In this document: piece by piece, positions 45,300 to 64,000 of the stretch
Position numbering within the stretch: the stretch's first letter is position 1
Layout: each line of letters opens with the position of its first letter
Assembly: GCA_013397435.1 (NCBI GenBank)
Contig: VZRG01001944.1
Span: forward strand, 76,769 to 140,768
DNA from: Erythrocercus mccallii
Lineage: Eukaryota; Chordata; Aves; Passeriformes; Dicruridae
Reading direction: 5' to 3'
DNA length: 64,000 nucleotides
Position numbers and translations under genes: made by a program
The notes under the pieces: model-generated
Seen by the model: the letters and a program-made list of their open reading frames with translations, nothing else
Databases searched by the model: none
Told to the model about the DNA's origin: nothing

Positions 45300-48009
45300 T
45301 GTGTTTGGAGAGGGGAAAGCAGAAAGGGAAAGGGCTTTGGGAACAGTTACAAAAAGGCTGGGAAATGATCTTAAGGGAATAGAAGATTTAAAGTACTTTT
45401 AGAATACGTTCTGTGGTTTTTAGCTGCTTCTTGGACAGTATCTCCTAATTTGAAGGTTATTTTTGACTACACTTGTGAGGTTAAAGGAAAACGTGGCAAA
45501 CCTAAAAACATTTGCACTAAATACTAGAGATGAAAATCCCAAATTGTCTGTCAGAGAATTGAAGGTGACTCCTATAAACTGATAATTAAAATCTTATGAC
45601 TCAAAAAAGGGATTCTTCAGTCTGCCGCAGGATTGATGGAATGACATCAAGTCTTACTGCAGGCTGTGACTATGCCCTGGATATATTTCACCTTTTTCCA
45701 CTACAAATTAATTTATTTACAGGAAGACCCCTAAAAACCTCTGCCTAGTTAATTTTGCAATACTTAATTTTTATTATCTTTTATAATATTGTATAAACAT
45801 GGAGCTAAGTCAGGAAATATCTCTTTAAGTATCTTCTATGTTAGGTTTGACCTCTGTTGTACTTGATTTTGCAGTATAAAAAATCTGCAATGATAAAATA
45901 CACTTTCCCTTTTCCAAAGCATTGCACCATAATAATAAATAATTTCAGTCTAAACCAAGAAAAAGCTGCATTACAAAAATATCAGTAGTCTTACCTTGCA
46001 AGGGCAGCCCAATCCCATTACAGAATGCAATTTTTTAGGCTTTGCTCAATTGCAGCCTGCAAATGAAAGTTTATTTTTCCACACCTGGCGCAAGACTTTA
46101 TCTTTTTCATTCAACTGCAGCATCAGGAATGTTCCATGGAAACAAAATAACCATTATTTACACCAAAATAGGATGTAAGGAAGACCCAGCTGCCTTCCAT
46201 CATCCCAGTACAGCTTGGGAGGAGATTCGTTGTGGCAGCTGAAGAGAAAACAGCCTCAGCTGGAAGATGCTGAGTGAAAAGCCCTCCTCTGGCACAGGGA
46301 GAGGGATTGGGGGTGGATTTTTGGGATATTCACTCAAGCATCACTTGCCACTCCCTTGATTGTAACTCCTTGTAACTCCTGTCCTGGAGCAGGACCGCTG
46401 TAAATTAAAAATTTCATCCTTTCATGGCTACTGGGATTTGTTTGCACTGTGTAAATATTTTTAATGCCTCTTCCTGTAAATCTCTTCCAAAGCCGTTCCC
46501 TCCTTCCTTAATATTTTCCATTATGAGCTTCCCTGACTCCTGTAGCACCTCCAAGGCCTTGTCAACACCCCTGGGCTTTGCAAGAGGCCTTGGAATATCC
46601 ATAAAAAGGTTGGAGTTTTCTTTCTGCAGGAAACTCTGTGCAGGTGTTGCCATGTTCTACCCCATGACACAGAGCTAACTCAGGATTATTCTGTTCCAGG
46701 GAACCTTTCAGAGCCTGGCACACAAAACACCAGCACTGGGGAGCTGTTGGGAAAACAGAGCATGGGAGAAGTCTCCAATAACCTAAAATAAGTATCAGGA
46801 AGGAAAAAAACCCACCCTCCCCACCCTAAACCTTCAGTGCTGATGCAGAAGGGGGCACTTCATGTATAAACCCATGTTATATAAAGAGTATGTTTATCAA
46901 ATTCAGGTTTTGTGTGTGTATAGCTGGGTTTTCATGCCTATTTAGGTATTTATGAGAGGGAATAAGTGTGTTTAATCACACACCACCTCTTCCAGAGGAC
47001 TTTGTTCACCAGAGAGGAAAAATATTAAGGACAAGATTTAGGAGTTGTGGATGCAGCTCCAAATCTAATGTTTCCTCGAAGTGCTGTGTTAGACCCCAAA
47101 ATACCTGCTTGTAAAAACACATCTTTCTTCACATAAACAGCAATGTGATACCCTTTTAGGTTCTTTTGCCCTGTGAAATTAGGCTTTCAGTTAGAAAATG
47201 GACAAAAAAAATCAGTTTAGTTCCATGGACACTGCTATTCCAAGGGGTGAGGAGATGCTGGGACCTCCCAGCTGGTGGAGATATCCATGAACACAAAAAA
47301 GTGAAGCTGAAACTTCACCTGATGGACTGAAGGAGGTGAAGAGGTACCAAGCTGTGCCTCCATCTGCTGCTGGCTACAGGTGGAATTATTTTTTGCTTGC
47401 AGCAAAAGAACAGGGATTATAAACAATCAGCACTTGGTTAATTAATGTTACCATGACTTACCTTGCTCTGAACTTTTTCCCCAAGGATGCTGAGCCCTGA
47501 AGTTCAATGCACAGGGAATTAAAGTGTAAACATTCACATATTTAATAGTACCATCAAAATAACCATCAGCATCATCACTACATTAAAAACTTCCAAAATG
47601 CATTTGCGTATGGTCCTAATATAAATTAAATATAGGAACTAAAAGTAAAATAAATTTAACATTAGGTAATGCTATAAATAAAGGTAAATGTGTTTTAGTG
47701 TACCTTTGAGTCATAAAAATGCCTTAAAAAACAGGTAAGTTTACAGCTCATCACCAATACTCTGGATACCACTGCCATGATTTTTTTTTTCTTTTCAAAC
47801 ATTGAGAAGTCTACATTTGACAATTCAGAATGATTTTTTGGCCACTGAACACTTGGATGGAGGAAGAGGTGTGTGGGATGTCCAGGATGAAGTCCAAGTT
47901 TTATTTCACAATAAAACTTCTTTGATTCCCAGCGCTGATAACAAGGCTCTTTTTCTTTTCAAAACCTTAATTTTTAAGTGCTTTTTTTTTATTTTGGTTT
48001 TTAACTCGT
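45300..48009. other. USP1-DOCK7 tail-to-tail spacer and DOCK7 3' UTR
   Basis: AT-rich DNA between convergent genes. It probably contains the DOCK7 3' UTR in its right part. A minus-strand open frame at 46414-46653 (79 codons) looks protein-like but matches no family I know. No repeat element was recognised. Confidence 0.5.
47900..47905 (-). terminator. candidate DOCK7 polyadenylation signal
   Basis: AATAAA on the minus strand about 105 nt past the stop. Further copies lie at 46070-46075 and 45769-45774. Which is used cannot be decided from sequence. Confidence 0.3.
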
Positions 48010-63957
<15,948 letters not shown>

Positions 63958-64000
63958 CTGCAAAGGGAAACCAAGATTCCATGAGGAGAAAAATGAACCT

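Overview
This is vertebrate nuclear DNA, almost certainly from a bird and probably a songbird. The evidence is compact introns with GT-AG junctions, many CR1 LINE 3' ends (the 'ggttggaagggacctta...' and 'ttctatgattctgtga' signatures), a solo retroviral LTR of a type common in passerines, and proteins very close to, but distinct from, the mammalian orthologues. Two assembly gaps (20693-21197 and 33609-33712) interrupt it. Nothing prokaryotic is present: no operons, CRISPR arrays or rRNA.

Three protein-coding genes were assembled exon by exon, checking splice sites and reading phase at every junction. (1) KANK4, minus strand, complete coding region in nine coding exons from ATG at 11796 to stop at 1705 (967 codons plus stop). 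A non-coding first exon and CpG-island promoter are proposed near 23.27 kb. (2) USP1, plus strand, complete coding region in eight coding exons from ATG at 33833 to stop at 44388 (786 residues), with a GC-rich CCAAT-box promoter at 33.0-33.6 kb. (3) DOCK7, minus strand, the 3' part only: fourteen constitutive exons plus one 15-nt microexon, from 63957 down to the stop at 48010 (646 C-terminal residues, including the whole DHR-2 exchange-factor domain).

Layout: 1-1.7 kb KANK4 3' UTR or flank; 1.7-11.9 kb KANK4 coding exons; 11.9-23.3 kb KANK4 intron 1, with CR1 copies, a gap and a minisatellite just inside the CpG island; 23.4-33.0 kb intergenic, with a CR1 and a solo LTR; 33.0-45.3 kb USP1; 45.3-48.0 kb tail-to-tail spacer; 48.0-64.0 kb DOCK7. 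The order and orientation KANK4(-) USP1(+) DOCK7(-) match human 1p31.3, which supports the gene calls independently. The genes do not form one pathway: KANK4 links talin, the cortex and the cytoskeleton; USP1 removes ubiquitin from FANCD2 and PCNA; DOCK7 activates Rac1/Cdc42. KANK4 and USP1 diverge, while USP1 and DOCK7 converge.

The most notable observations are a 15-nt in-frame DOCK7 microexon (residues STGWE) followed by an exon with tandem 3' splice sites 9 nt apart; a KANK4 NAGNAG acceptor and an in-frame GAT repeat; the apparent absence in USP1 of the serine-proline site equivalent to human S313; a three-copy near-palindromic 13-mer held between perfect 12-bp inverted arms in a KANK4 intron; and a roughly 480-bp 11/12-bp minisatellite next to the proposed KANK4 promoter.
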